A stretch of 64,000 nt of DNA from Aequorivita vladivostokensis (GTDB lineage: Bacteria > Bacteroidota > Bacteroidia > Flavobacteriales > Flavobacteriaceae). Positions 33,774 to 41,551 of the stretch are shown here, one piece after another. The translations under genes and the position numbers were made by a program. The stretch spans positions 113,007 through 177,006 of the forward strand of contig NZ_JSVU01000008.1 of assembly GCF_000952855.1 (NCBI RefSeq), written 5' to 3'. Numbering within the stretch: the first letter of the stretch is position 1; every line of letters begins with the position of its first letter. The notes under the pieces are model-generated. The model saw only the letters and a program-made list of their open reading frames with translations. It was not told where the DNA came from and searched no databases.

Positions 33774-34832
33774 ATGCCAAAATTTCTAAGTATTCTTTTC
33801 ATATTTATCCACCTATTAGCCTTTGGGCAGGAGAAAAACGAAAAAATCCGTGTGGGCTACGCTGGCTCGGCTCCTTTCGTATTACACGACGGAAAAGAAG
33901 AGGGGATCGTTTTTGATATTTGGGAAGAAATAGCTTTCAACTTAAATCTGAAATACACCCTACAAGAATTTCCTTCCGTTGAGGACGGAATAGAAGCGGC
34001 CCAAGCGGATAAAATCGATATTTTGCTGGGCCCGATAACCATTAATGCCGAACGGGCGGCTGAAATTTCCTTTTCTCAACCCTATTATAACACCGAAATG
34101 GCCATTCTTGCACCCGTTCAGGAACTTACCGTTTGGGAAAAAGTGAGTCCCATTTTTTCAAAAACATTCCTTTTTGCCGTCTTGGGCCTGCTACTTATTC
34201 TTACCATTGTAGGTTTTCTATTTTGGTTAGTGGAAGGCCGGAAAGCCAAGGATGTTTACGGAGAGCGCGTGCATCAGGGCATAGGTTCAGGAATCTGGCT
34301 GGCTATTGTAACTATGACCACGGTGGGTTACGGCGATTATGCCCCGCGAACCACCGCCGGACGCGTGGTTATGGGGTCTTGGATGATTATTTCGCTGATT
34401 TTGGCAACTTCCTTTGTGGCCGGAATTGCCACAACATTATCTCTTACTACCCGCGAAGATAAGACTATAACCAGTATGCAACAGCTTGAAAACAAGAGGG
34501 TGGCGGTGCCGGATTATAAAAAAATAATGGATAGAACCATTGATATGGGCGGAACTCCGGTAGCCGTGCATACCGTTTCCGAAGCCTACCAAATGCTTCT
34601 CGATAAAAAAGTGGATGCGGTAATCTACGACGAAATCCCGCTGGAATATATTTTTGAAACCAAAAGAAGGGACGATTTTTTGCTGAGCAGAAAAAAGATC
34701 GAACCCCAATATTACGGCTTTGTATTTCCAATTGGCAGCAACTTAAAGCGACAAGTGGATTTAGAGATTATCCACTTACAGGACACAAAGGAAATCCAGC
34801 ATATTGTGGAAGATTGGATTTCCCGAAATTAA
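33774..34832 (+). CDS. GluR0-like ligand-gated potassium channel
   Basis: This 352-residue protein has a signal peptide (about 1-18). Residues 22-118 (KIRVGYAGSAPFVL, ADKIDILLGPITI) are the first half of a periplasmic amino-acid-binding domain. Two membrane helices (TFLFAVLGLLLILTIVGFLF, ILATSFVAGIATTL) flank a pore loop with the potassium filter TTVGYGD (residues 182-188). The second half of the binding domain follows (NKRVAVPDYKKIMDR). This is the split layout of prokaryotic glutamate-receptor channels such as GluR0. The ligand is unknown. It is a single gene, convergent with ruvC. Confidence 0.85.
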   Translation: MPKFLSILFIFIHLLAFGQEKNEKIRVGYAGSAPFVLHDGKEEGIVFDIWEEIAFNLNLKYTLQEFPSVEDGIEAAQADKIDILLGPITINAERAAEISFSQPYYNTEMAILAPVQELTVWEKVSPIFSKTFLFAVLGLLLILTIVGFLFWLVEGRKAKDVYGERVHQGIGSGIWLAIVTMTTVGYGDYAPRTTAGRVVMGSWMIISLILATSFVAGIATTLSLTTREDKTITSMQQLENKRVAVPDYKKIMDRTIDMGGTPVAVHTVSEAYQMLLDKKVDAVIYDEIPLEYIFETKRRDDFLLSRKKIEPQYYGFVFPIGSNLKRQVDLEIIHLQDTKEIQHIVEDWISRN

Positions 34833-34841
34833 AAGTCTCAA

Positions 34842-35399
34842 CTATTTTATACGGTCCTCGTTCTGTTTCACAAAAGCTGCCCAACCTGTGTAACTTTTTC
34901 CAATTTCAACCTTCCCGGAATTGTAAAAGTGGCAAACGGCCGCCGCGAGACCATCGGTACTGTCCAAATTCTTTGGTAATTCCTTTAAACTCAAAAGACT
35001 TTGAAGCATTTTTGCCACCTGCTCCTTACTGGCGTTTCCGTTGCCCGTAATGGCCATTTTTATTTTTTTGGGAGAATATTCGGTAATGGGAATCTGCCGT
35101 GAAAGTCCCGCAGCCATTGCCACTCCCTGCGCCCTTCCCAGCTTGAGCATCGATTGCACGTTTTTTCCAAAAAACGGTGCCTCAATAGCAATTTCATCAG
35201 GATTGTGCGAGTCAATCAACTCAATGGTACGCTCAAAAATCAGCTTCAGTTTTAGGTAATGGTCGTCATATTTTTTTAGTTGCAGCTCGTTCAGTTGCAT
35301 AAACTGCATTTGTTTGCCTACCACTTTTATTAAGCCGAACCCCATAATGGTGGTTCCCGGGTCTATTCCCAATATTATTTTTTCAATTTTGTCTTTCAT
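34842..35399 (-). CDS. ruvC: Crossover junction endodeoxyribonuclease RuvC
   Basis: This 185-residue Holliday-junction resolvase acts with RuvAB. The acidic catalytic residues are visible: Asp in ILGIDPGTTIMGFG, Glu in IEAPFFGKN and the pair in DSTDGLAAA, plus the basic ALGRAQG-like LGRAQGVAMA. The length is normal. The ATG ends at 35399 (MKDKIEKIIL); TTG at 35402 is less likely. Neither ruvA nor ruvB is in the window. It is convergent with the potassium channel gene and divergent from the flippase-like gene. Confidence 0.95.
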   Translation of the reverse strand: MKDKIEKIILGIDPGTTIMGFGLIKVVGKQMQFMQLNELQLKKYDDHYLKLKLIFERTIELIDSHNPDEIAIEAPFFGKNVQSMLKLGRAQGVAMAAGLSRQIPITEYSPKKIKMAITGNGNASKEQVAKMLQSLLSLKELPKNLDSTDGLAAAVCHFYNSGKVEIGKSYTGWAAFVKQNEDRIK

Positions 35400-35408
35400 C
35401 AACAGAAT

Positions 35409-35428
35409 ATTCCCGCTTTCGTGGGAAT
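35409..35428. repeat. Short hairpin repeat ahead of the flippase-like gene
   Basis: ATTCCCGC pairs with GTGGGAAT across a TTTC loop, with one G-T wobble. It belongs to the same CCCGC hairpin type as 5551 and 6743 and lies 15 bp before the start at 35444. Confidence 0.55.
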
Positions 35429-35443
35429 TAGTATTTTAGCACT

Positions 35444-36400
35444 ATGATTGCCGTACCCCACAAAGCTAAACAATATCTGCTTGCCGCCGCCAAAGTTTTG
35501 GTGATTGCCCTAACGTTTGGGTATATATTTTTTAAACTGAAAAACAATTCTACATTGGGCTTTAGTGACTTTACGGCCACTGTTCTTTCCAAAGGAAGCA
35601 TTGCCGCATATTCATTGTTGTTCTTTGCTTTATTAGCGACTGCCAATTGGTTTTTTGAAATTCTGAAATGGCAAACCTTGGTTTCAACTTTTGAAAAAAT
35701 GAATTTCAAAACTGCGCTAAAACAGAGCTTGGCGTCGCTTACCGTTTCATTGGCAACGCCTAACCGAATTGGTGAATACGGTGCAAAAGCACTCTTTTTT
35801 GAAAGTAAAAAACGAAAAAAAATACTGTTGCTAAACTTCTTTTCAAGTGCGGCACAAATGTTTGTCACAAGTTTTTTTGGCTTTTTTGGACTGTTATATC
35901 TATTGCGAAATTTTAATATAAGCTATTCGGTCGCGACGCTCTGTTACTTTGGAATTGGCATTATTTTGCTTTTTGCGGTCGGTTATTATTTCAAGGAAAA
36001 AGAACTTTTATTAAAGGGGTTTTCGATTGCCAAAGTGATTCAATTTTTCAAAAAGATTCCGTTGCAGATACAATTTAAAACCCTTTTATTCTCAACATTT
36101 CGCTATGCCATTTTCAGCGGGATGTTTTACGGCTTGCTGCTATTTTTTGGCGTAAACATTGCCTTTTGGGAGGCTATCCCGCTGATTTTTGCAATGTATT
36201 TTTTGGTTTCCATCTTGCCCACGCTTTTTATTTTTGACGTTGTAATCCGCGGGGGCGTGGCGGTTTGGCTGTTCTCGTTTGCCGGAGTTGCGGAGTTGGT
36301 TGTACTATCAACCGTGCTCGCTATGTGGATTTTCAATTTTGTATTGCCTTCGTTACTGGGCAGTTTTTTTGTGCTCACTTACCAACCCGCAACCCGATGA
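35444..36400 (+). CDS. Lysylphosphatidylglycerol-synthase-TM-type (flippase-like) membrane protein
   Basis: This 318-residue protein has about eight membrane segments. SLATPNRIGEYGAKALFF matches the TPGRIGE/EY motif of the LPG_synthase_TM family, membrane proteins related to the flippase half of MprF and to proteins that move or modify lipid-linked sugars. No synthase domain follows. The stop overlaps the ATG of the glycosyltransferase gene by 4 bp (ATGA at 36397), so the two are coupled and probably act together on a lipid-linked glycan; this is inference. Confidence 0.85.
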   Translation: MIAVPHKAKQYLLAAAKVLVIALTFGYIFFKLKNNSTLGFSDFTATVLSKGSIAAYSLLFFALLATANWFFEILKWQTLVSTFEKMNFKTALKQSLASLTVSLATPNRIGEYGAKALFFESKKRKKILLLNFFSSAAQMFVTSFFGFFGLLYLLRNFNISYSVATLCYFGIGIILLFAVGYYFKEKELLLKGFSIAKVIQFFKKIPLQIQFKTLLFSTFRYAIFSGMFYGLLLFFGVNIAFWEAIPLIFAMYFLVSILPTLFIFDVVIRGGVAVWLFSFAGVAELVVLSTVLAMWIFNFVLPSLLGSFFVLTYQPATR

Positions 36401-37524
36401 TTTGGGCGGTTCTGATAGTGTTTGTCGCTTATTTTATTTCGATGGCGGCCATAGTTTATGGTTTTAAAAAAATAGCTTCTTTTTCTTCGGAAACGGAAAA
36501 GTCCAAAACCCGTTTCAGTCTTATTATCCCTTTTAGGAACGAGGCCGAGAACCTTCAGGCGCTTTTGGAATCCATTGAAAAATTAAAGTATGACTCTGAA
36601 TTGCTTGAAATCATTTGTGTAAACGACGCTTCCGAAGATACTTCCGAAGCAATTGTTTCCGAGGCAATTCAGAGAAGCAGATTTTCAATAAAACTTATTC
36701 AAAATAAGCGGATTTCACACGCGCCAAAGAAAGATGCCATTTCCAAAGCCATCAAAAATTCAAACTTCGAATGGATTGTAACTACCGATGCCGACTGCGA
36801 GCTTCCTAAAAACTGGCTAAAAACCTTGGATGCTTTTATTCAAAAAAACAATCCCGTGATGGTCTGCGGCCCGGTAATCTACAAATCAAACGGAAGTTTT
36901 ATTGAAAGCTTTCAGCAACTCGACGGTTTGAGTCTGCAGGCCGTGACCATCGGTAGTTTTGGACTGAACAATCCGTTGCTCAGTAATGGCGCAAATTTGG
37001 CCTATAAAAAGGAGGCTTTTTCAGAAGTGGACGGATTCTCGGGAAATGAACATATTGCCAGCGGCGATGATATTTTTCTGTTGGAAAAGATGAAAAAAGC
37101 ATTTCCGAAGCAAGTTCACTGTTTGAAATCGAAGGAAGCAATTGTTTCCACAAAACCGCAAGAGACTTGGGGAAAAGTTATAAACCAGCGTATCCGTTGG
37201 GCTTCAAAAACTTCGAAGCAAAAAAATACAGCTTCCACGTTTTTGGGCATTTTGGTGTTTTTGGTGAATGTTTCATGGCTCGCAATTCCGTTTTTAATGG
37301 TTTTCAATTCTCAAAACCTTTTCGTTTACATATTGCTTCTTTCCGCAAAAATAATCGCAGATTATCTTGTAATTCGGCAAGCGGCAGTATTCTTTTCAGA
37401 GAAAATTGTACTGTGGAAATTTTTGTGGCTGCCGTTTCTGTATGCGACGATTGTTTTGGTGGTAGTTTTCGGTAGCTTTGGCGGAAACTATTCCTGGAAA
37501 GGGCGAAGCTTTGAAAAACAGTGA
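36397..37524 (+). CDS. Family 2-type glycosyltransferase, membrane-bound
   Basis: This 375-residue protein has one N-terminal membrane segment (MIWAVLIVFVAYFISMAA), then a GT-A domain with FSLIIPFRNEAENLQALL, VNDASEDTS, TTDADCELPKNW (DXD motif) and GDDIFLLEKM, and QRIRWASK near the acceptor end. Three C-terminal membrane segments anchor it. Such enzymes transfer a sugar from a nucleotide or lipid donor. I start at ATG 36397 because the longer frame to 36265 lies within the upstream gene in another phase. It is paired with the flippase-like protein. Confidence 0.88.
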   Translation: MIWAVLIVFVAYFISMAAIVYGFKKIASFSSETEKSKTRFSLIIPFRNEAENLQALLESIEKLKYDSELLEIICVNDASEDTSEAIVSEAIQRSRFSIKLIQNKRISHAPKKDAISKAIKNSNFEWIVTTDADCELPKNWLKTLDAFIQKNNPVMVCGPVIYKSNGSFIESFQQLDGLSLQAVTIGSFGLNNPLLSNGANLAYKKEAFSEVDGFSGNEHIASGDDIFLLEKMKKAFPKQVHCLKSKEAIVSTKPQETWGKVINQRIRWASKTSKQKNTASTFLGILVFLVNVSWLAIPFLMVFNSQNLFVYILLLSAKIIADYLVIRQAAVFFSEKIVLWKFLWLPFLYATIVLVVVFGSFGGNYSWKGRSFEKQ

Positions 37525-37572
37525 TAAATTGATTAAATTTTTTACCTTAGCCATACTTTAAAACTTGCCCTT

Positions 37573-38463
37573 ATGAAATCGTTCCTTCCTATTTTCGTTT
37601 TGTTTTTAACCTTTTCCGCAGGCACGCTGCAGGCCCAGCAGCAATATACCGTCAACGGTGAAACCTACACTCTGAAAACTGAAGTGGAAGGCGCCCTAAC
37701 CTTGCTTTGGAATACAATTGATGGAGAGTACCGCTATTTTTCAAAAAAAGGCAGCGATATTGAAGAACTTAAGAACACAAGACAAAACGGCGATTACCAA
37801 GAGGAATACAAGGAAACCCTACGGCAGCAAACGAGTGATGCCGCGATCTCCACTGAAAAAGTAAACCTAACCCTACCGAGTCTTCGCGCATTTTTTGTGG
37901 AATACAACAAAAAGAAGGATCCCAACTTCAATGAAAAAGAAAAATCCATAGATCTACAGTTTCGCATAGGAGCTTTTGCAGGGGTTAGCAACAGTGTTTA
38001 TACAGAAAATCCAACCAATGAATTGCAAGCCGTCGCGGGAATAGATTTTGAATTGATAGATGTTGTGAAACTAAAAAGACACGCACTTGTGTTTCGTTTT
38101 AAACAGACTTTTGAAAGCAGTGAGTACAAATATTCCGCTTCGCAATTATCGCTGAACTACCGTTTCAAATTTGTGAAAAAATCCAAGTTTGATGCTTTTA
38201 TAAATACCAAATTTGCTGCACTTACTTTTTCAAAAAGGGAACAAACCTATATTTTGGCACCCCATGTTTTTCCTAATATAACATATACTGAAAAGACTTC
38301 CGGCAGCGATTTCAACGCTCCATTAACATTTGGCTTGGGGGCAGATTATAAAGTGGGCAACGGTTACATCACTTTTAACTACAACGATATTGTGGGGTTA
38401 AATGTGGAAAGCAATGATGAGTTTCCTGTAGATTTCACACTCGGTTATAAATTCAACCTGTAA
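37573..38463 (+). CDS. Uncharacterised outer-membrane beta-barrel-like protein
   Basis: This 296-residue protein has a signal peptide ending GTLQAQ. After a short charged, helical region (about 25-115) the sequence alternates hydrophobic and polar residues in strands from about 125 to the end (QFRIGAFAGVSNSVY, LVFRFKQTFESSEYKYS, PLTFGLGADYKVGNGYITF) and ends with YKFNL, the aromatic-terminal pattern of outer-membrane barrels. It looks like the outer-membrane beta-barrel families common in Bacteroidota. No specific role is visible. It ends exactly against the convergent lipoprotein gene at 38464. Confidence 0.75.
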   Translation: MKSFLPIFVLFLTFSAGTLQAQQQYTVNGETYTLKTEVEGALTLLWNTIDGEYRYFSKKGSDIEELKNTRQNGDYQEEYKETLRQQTSDAAISTEKVNLTLPSLRAFFVEYNKKKDPNFNEKEKSIDLQFRIGAFAGVSNSVYTENPTNELQAVAGIDFELIDVVKLKRHALVFRFKQTFESSEYKYSASQLSLNYRFKFVKKSKFDAFINTKFAALTFSKREQTYILAPHVFPNITYTEKTSGSDFNAPLTFGLGADYKVGNGYITFNYNDIVGLNVESNDEFPVDFTLGYKFNL

Positions 38464-38943
38464 TCAATTTGTTTTGATAATAACGGGTAAGGTGAATTGT
38501 GTTTTCACCGGAATACCGCGTTTATAGGCCGGCGCCACTGGCTGCAGGGAATCGATACTTTGGATGAGCCATTTTTCCAAATCGGGAAATTCCCTTTCTA
38601 GCAAAGTGTCCATTTTTATTTCCAGTATGGAAAGCTGGCCATTGCTGCCCACTTCAAAATTTACCTTTATCGTATCGTAGATTTCCCGTACCGCGACCAT
38701 ATCATCCTTACTGATAGAGCGGTATAAATGTGTATTGATGGTATTGATAAAACAGTCCTTCTGCTCGGGTTTTTCCAAAGTGTTCTCGCAGTTGGAAAAG
38801 GAAGGATACCTATCTACATCCTTCCAATCGATGGTCTTGATTTCTTCGTTATAAATTTCTTCCGAAGAAACTTTTTCGGTCTCAAAAAACTGGCAAGACG
38901 ACGCCAGCAGCAGGAATGGGACAAAAAGAAAGAGGTACTTCAT
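38464..38943 (-). CDS. Lipoprotein with TonB C-terminal-like domain
   Basis: This 159-residue protein has a lipoprotein signal (MKYLFLFVPFLLLASSC). The mature part has VDRYPSFSNCENTLEKP, similar to the VPVFPGC region of TonB-related C-terminal domains, then IKVNFEVGSNGQLSILEIK and a closing strand KTQFTLPVIIK. This is the TonB_C fold without the membrane anchor or proline linker of a real TonB. The same domain ends the BlaR1-like protein at 39136, so the two may be related in function. Role unknown; periplasmic. Confidence 0.75.
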   Translation of the reverse strand: MKYLFLFVPFLLLASSCQFFETEKVSSEEIYNEEIKTIDWKDVDRYPSFSNCENTLEKPEQKDCFINTINTHLYRSISKDDMVAVREIYDTIKVNFEVGSNGQLSILEIKMDTLLEREFPDLEKWLIQSIDSLQPVAPAYKRGIPVKTQFTLPVIIKTN

Positions 38944-39091
38944 TTCAGAAAAATGTTCTACTGGGAAAGGTACAAATTTACTGAAACTTAATTCCTTGAA
39001 AAGCTAAGTTGTTGTTTATTAAAATAGACGAATCTATTTACCAGTTTTTTTCCTATAAATATTTGAAATCTTTGGGTTAGGTGGTTTTAAA

Positions 39092-39124
39092 AAACCTGAC
39101 AGGTCTTTGAGACCCGTCAGGTTT
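39092..39124. repeat. Dispersed hairpin repeat, copy 3
   Basis: AAACCTGACAGGTCT (39092-39106), TTG loop, AGACCCGTCAGGTTT (39110-39124), with one mismatch. It lies 12 bp after the BlaR1-like stop on the minus strand and probably terminates that transcript. Confidence 0.85.
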
Positions 39125-39135
39125 GGGAAAGGATG

Positions 39136-40425
39136 CTATTCCACCACCTCGAAAACAATGGGCAGGGAATACAGCACGCCCACTTTTTCGCCTTTCTGCT
39201 CGCCCGGCTGCATTTGTGGGAGCAATTTTACTACGCGAACGGCTTCGGCCTCCAGTTCCGGTTTTGGCGCGCGGGCACGCACATCTGTTATTCTTCCTGT
39301 TTTGTCAATTTTAAATTGGACGGCGATGCGCTGTCTGCCCTTTAAGTTCAGTTCTTTCCCCAAACCGATGTTGAAGTTTGAATTTACAAATTCGGCAATT
39401 TTTTGCGACATGCAAAGTTTCATAGTCTCGTTATCGGCCTTCGGACAGCCCGGAAATACAGGAACCCTTTCTATTGCGGAAAATGGGACATCCGTGATTC
39501 TTTCAGCGGTTTGGAGGGTATCAATGACAACTATGGGTGCTGTTTGATTGGATTTTTCAAAGCCTCCCTTTTTTGTTTCGTCCGAACAGGATGAATAGAT
39601 TAACATTCCACAGATTGCCGGAACCAGCAAAAAATACTTTAAGCGCGCGGTTTTTGTGGATTTTGATTTTTGTAACATAATGATTCGTTTTTTGATTAAT
39701 GATTGATTGAAAAATGTATTGATGAATGAAATATTTTCGGTCTGGAATACTTCTGAAAGTAGGTTTTGATAGTATTGCTTTTTATCGTTTGTCTTGGCAA
39801 CCTCTGCATCTGCGATATATTCGTGCAGTGTGGCTATCCGCCTCTGAAAAAGATACACCATCGGGTTGAACCAAAATAGGATGCGGAGCACTTCAAAAAA
39901 CAGCAAATCCAGCGAATGTTTTTGTTTGATGTGGACCTTTTCGTGAGCAATGATACTGGCTCTGCTGGCTTCGGAAATATTTTCACCCAGAAAAATAGTG
40001 TTGAAGAAAGAGAAGGCAGCCTCAGACCGTGGCAGAATTATCAATTGAATGCCGTGAACCTTTTCCACGGCGCCGGAGGATTTCAGTTTTGCGATTTTAT
40101 ATAATTTCCAAAGTAAGAATATGGTGCTGAAGAGAATTCCGACAATCCATATCTGCAGTAAGGTAGGAGGCCAAGAGGAGGATGTGGTTACTATTGTTTC
40201 CTCATTATTGCCGATGACGACCGCTGGCAACTGAAACACGTATTGCTGCGGAATATTTTGCTGAATAAAGCCAAGGCTTATAAAGGGCAACACGCAGCCC
40301 AATACGGGTGCGAAAAGCAGATAGGCCCTGTTTAAATTGAAAAAAGTTTCCTTTTTCAGAAAGAGGTCGTATATCGCCAAAAACAATATTTGAAAAACGA
40401 GAATTTGAAATAATGTATGTATCAT
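39136..40425 (-). CDS. BlaR1/M56-family metallopeptidase with TonB C-terminal domain
   Basis: This 429-residue protein has four N-terminal membrane segments and the zinc peptidase motif HEKVH (in SIIAHEKVHIKQKHSLD) followed by HEYIADAEVAK; these are the BlaR1/M56 catalytic residues. A fifth segment near 270-285 (YFLLVPAICGMLIY) and a periplasmic TonB_C-like domain (VPVFPGCPKADNE to the end) replace the penicillin-binding sensor of BlaR1. It presumably senses an envelope signal and cleaves or relieves the BlaI-like repressor. The stop-start overlap with blaI is 4 bp. Confidence 0.88.
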   Translation of the reverse strand: MIHTLFQILVFQILFLAIYDLFLKKETFFNLNRAYLLFAPVLGCVLPFISLGFIQQNIPQQYVFQLPAVVIGNNEETIVTTSSSWPPTLLQIWIVGILFSTIFLLWKLYKIAKLKSSGAVEKVHGIQLIILPRSEAAFSFFNTIFLGENISEASRASIIAHEKVHIKQKHSLDLLFFEVLRILFWFNPMVYLFQRRIATLHEYIADAEVAKTNDKKQYYQNLLSEVFQTENISFINTFFNQSLIKKRIIMLQKSKSTKTARLKYFLLVPAICGMLIYSSCSDETKKGGFEKSNQTAPIVVIDTLQTAERITDVPFSAIERVPVFPGCPKADNETMKLCMSQKIAEFVNSNFNIGLGKELNLKGRQRIAVQFKIDKTGRITDVRARAPKPELEAEAVRVVKLLPQMQPGEQKGEKVGVLYSLPIVFEVVE

Positions 40426-40790
40426 TTTTCAGTCTTTTCGGAATTAATCTCTTTCATAATAGCTTCCATTTCCTGAATGCTGATATCGTTTTTCTTCATA
40501 AAAAAAGAAACCATACTTTTAAAGGAACCTTGGAAATAACCCTCCATTAATTTGTGCAGGGATTGATTGCTATATTCGGTTTTCTTCACTTTCGGAAAAT
40601 ATACGTGCCCGCGACCTTCCTTTCTGTAATCCACAAAATCCTTGCTTTCCAGAATACGGACAATGGTGGAAACCGTGTTATATGCAGGTTTTGGCTCAGG
40701 CAGTTGCTCTATAATTGCGGCTACGTTTGCCTCTTCCAAATCCCACAGGATTTGCATAATGTCTTCTTCTGCTTTTGTTAATTGTTTCAT
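40422..40790 (-). CDS. BlaI/MecI-family transcriptional repressor
   Basis: This 122-residue winged-helix repressor's recognition part, PAYNTVSTIVRILESKDFV, is the BlaI/MecI signature, and the C-terminal helices mediate dimerisation. Members are inactivated when the partner BlaR1-type protease signals. I start at ATG 40790 (MKQLTKAEED). Two near-identical palindromes lie immediately upstream (40818-40851) and are the probable binding sites. It overlaps the BlaR1-like gene by 4 bp. Confidence 0.92.
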   Translation of the reverse strand: MKQLTKAEEDIMQILWDLEEANVAAIIEQLPEPKPAYNTVSTIVRILESKDFVDYRKEGRGHVYFPKVKKTEYSNQSLHKLMEGYFQGSFKSMVSFFMKKNDISIQEMEAIMKEINSEKTEK

Positions 40791-40817
40791 ATCTCTTGTG
40801 CTTAACATTTCAAATAT

Positions 40818-40851
40818 AACTAATTTTTTAGTTTAAACTAATTCTTTAGTT
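40818..40851. promoter_or_regulatory. Twin BlaI-type operators (AACTAA-N4-TTAGTT)
   Basis: Two 16-bp palindromes, 40818-40833 with centre TTTT and 40836-40851 with centre TTCT, have identical 6-bp arms and centres 18 bp apart. They are upstream of the repressor start on the minus strand, where a BlaI dimer would bind cooperatively. The protein-site link is inferred. Confidence 0.8.
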
Positions 40852-40872
40852 GTTAAAGTTATGATGGGATAT

Positions 40873-40913
40873 AAAAAAACCCACAGCTTTTATAAAAACC
40901 TGTGAGTTTTTTT
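40873..40913. terminator. Intrinsic terminator after the nitroreductase gene
   Basis: AAAAC-C-CACAG (40876-40886) pairs with CTGTG-A-GTTTT (40900-40910), one mismatch, with A and T runs on the outside. It is between the blaI promoter and the nitroreductase stop at 40943. Confidence 0.7.
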
Positions 40914-40942
40914 AGGAATCTTGAATCTTAAATCTTGAATAT

Positions 40943-41497
40943 TTACACCCAGACAGTTTTTGCCTCAATGGAAGTCTTGCGGGTGCCTTCGGGAAGCTCG
41001 TCGTCATATTTTCCCAAATAGAAAAAGCCCAAGCACTGCTCGCCCTCCTCCATCTGAATAAATTTATCCATATATTTTAAAACCCCCGGAGATGCCCAAT
41101 AGGCACCGATGCCCATATCGTGCGCTGTTAGCCACATGTTCTGCACGGCCATTGCTGTGGCGGCAATTTCTTCCCACTCCGGAATACTCTCCTTTGGATC
41201 TCGCTGCATACAGATTGCTATTACGCATCCCGCTTTTACAGGATTGTCCATGAATTTATTGTACGTAAACTCTGAGAAGTTTTCTGTAGTTTGTTTGTAG
41301 GTTTCGGATATGAATTTCCCCAAGGCAATTTGTGACACGCCATGAAAAATTTTAAAACGCCACGGTTCGGTGCGCTTGTGGGTTGGCGCCCAATTTGCGC
41401 TTTCAAGGATGGTTAAAACTTCTTCTTTGGAAATGGGCTGGTCGTTATACTGGGCAGGAAAAACCGCACGACGGTTCTTTATGGTTTCTGAAATCAT
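40943..41497 (-). CDS. Nitroreductase-family protein
   Basis: This 184-residue FMN-dependent nitroreductase-family protein begins MISETIKNRRAVFPAQY, with the Arg-Arg flavin-phosphate region at the start, SANWAPTHKRTEPWRF, and ENFSEF/ATAMAVQNMWLTAHDMGIGAYW, all typical of the small, single-domain group. It reduces nitro compounds or quinones with NAD(P)H. The substrate is unknown. It has its own terminator and lies between the BlaI region and a glycosyltransferase. Confidence 0.9.
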   Translation of the reverse strand: MISETIKNRRAVFPAQYNDQPISKEEVLTILESANWAPTHKRTEPWRFKIFHGVSQIALGKFISETYKQTTENFSEFTYNKFMDNPVKAGCVIAICMQRDPKESIPEWEEIAATAMAVQNMWLTAHDMGIGAYWASPGVLKYMDKFIQMEEGEQCLGFFYLGKYDDELPEGTRKTSIEAKTVWV

Positions 41498-41551
41498 TTT
41501 TTTTAATTTGGCTCGTGAAGATAGTAAAAGCCTCTTTGATAAAAAACAATT

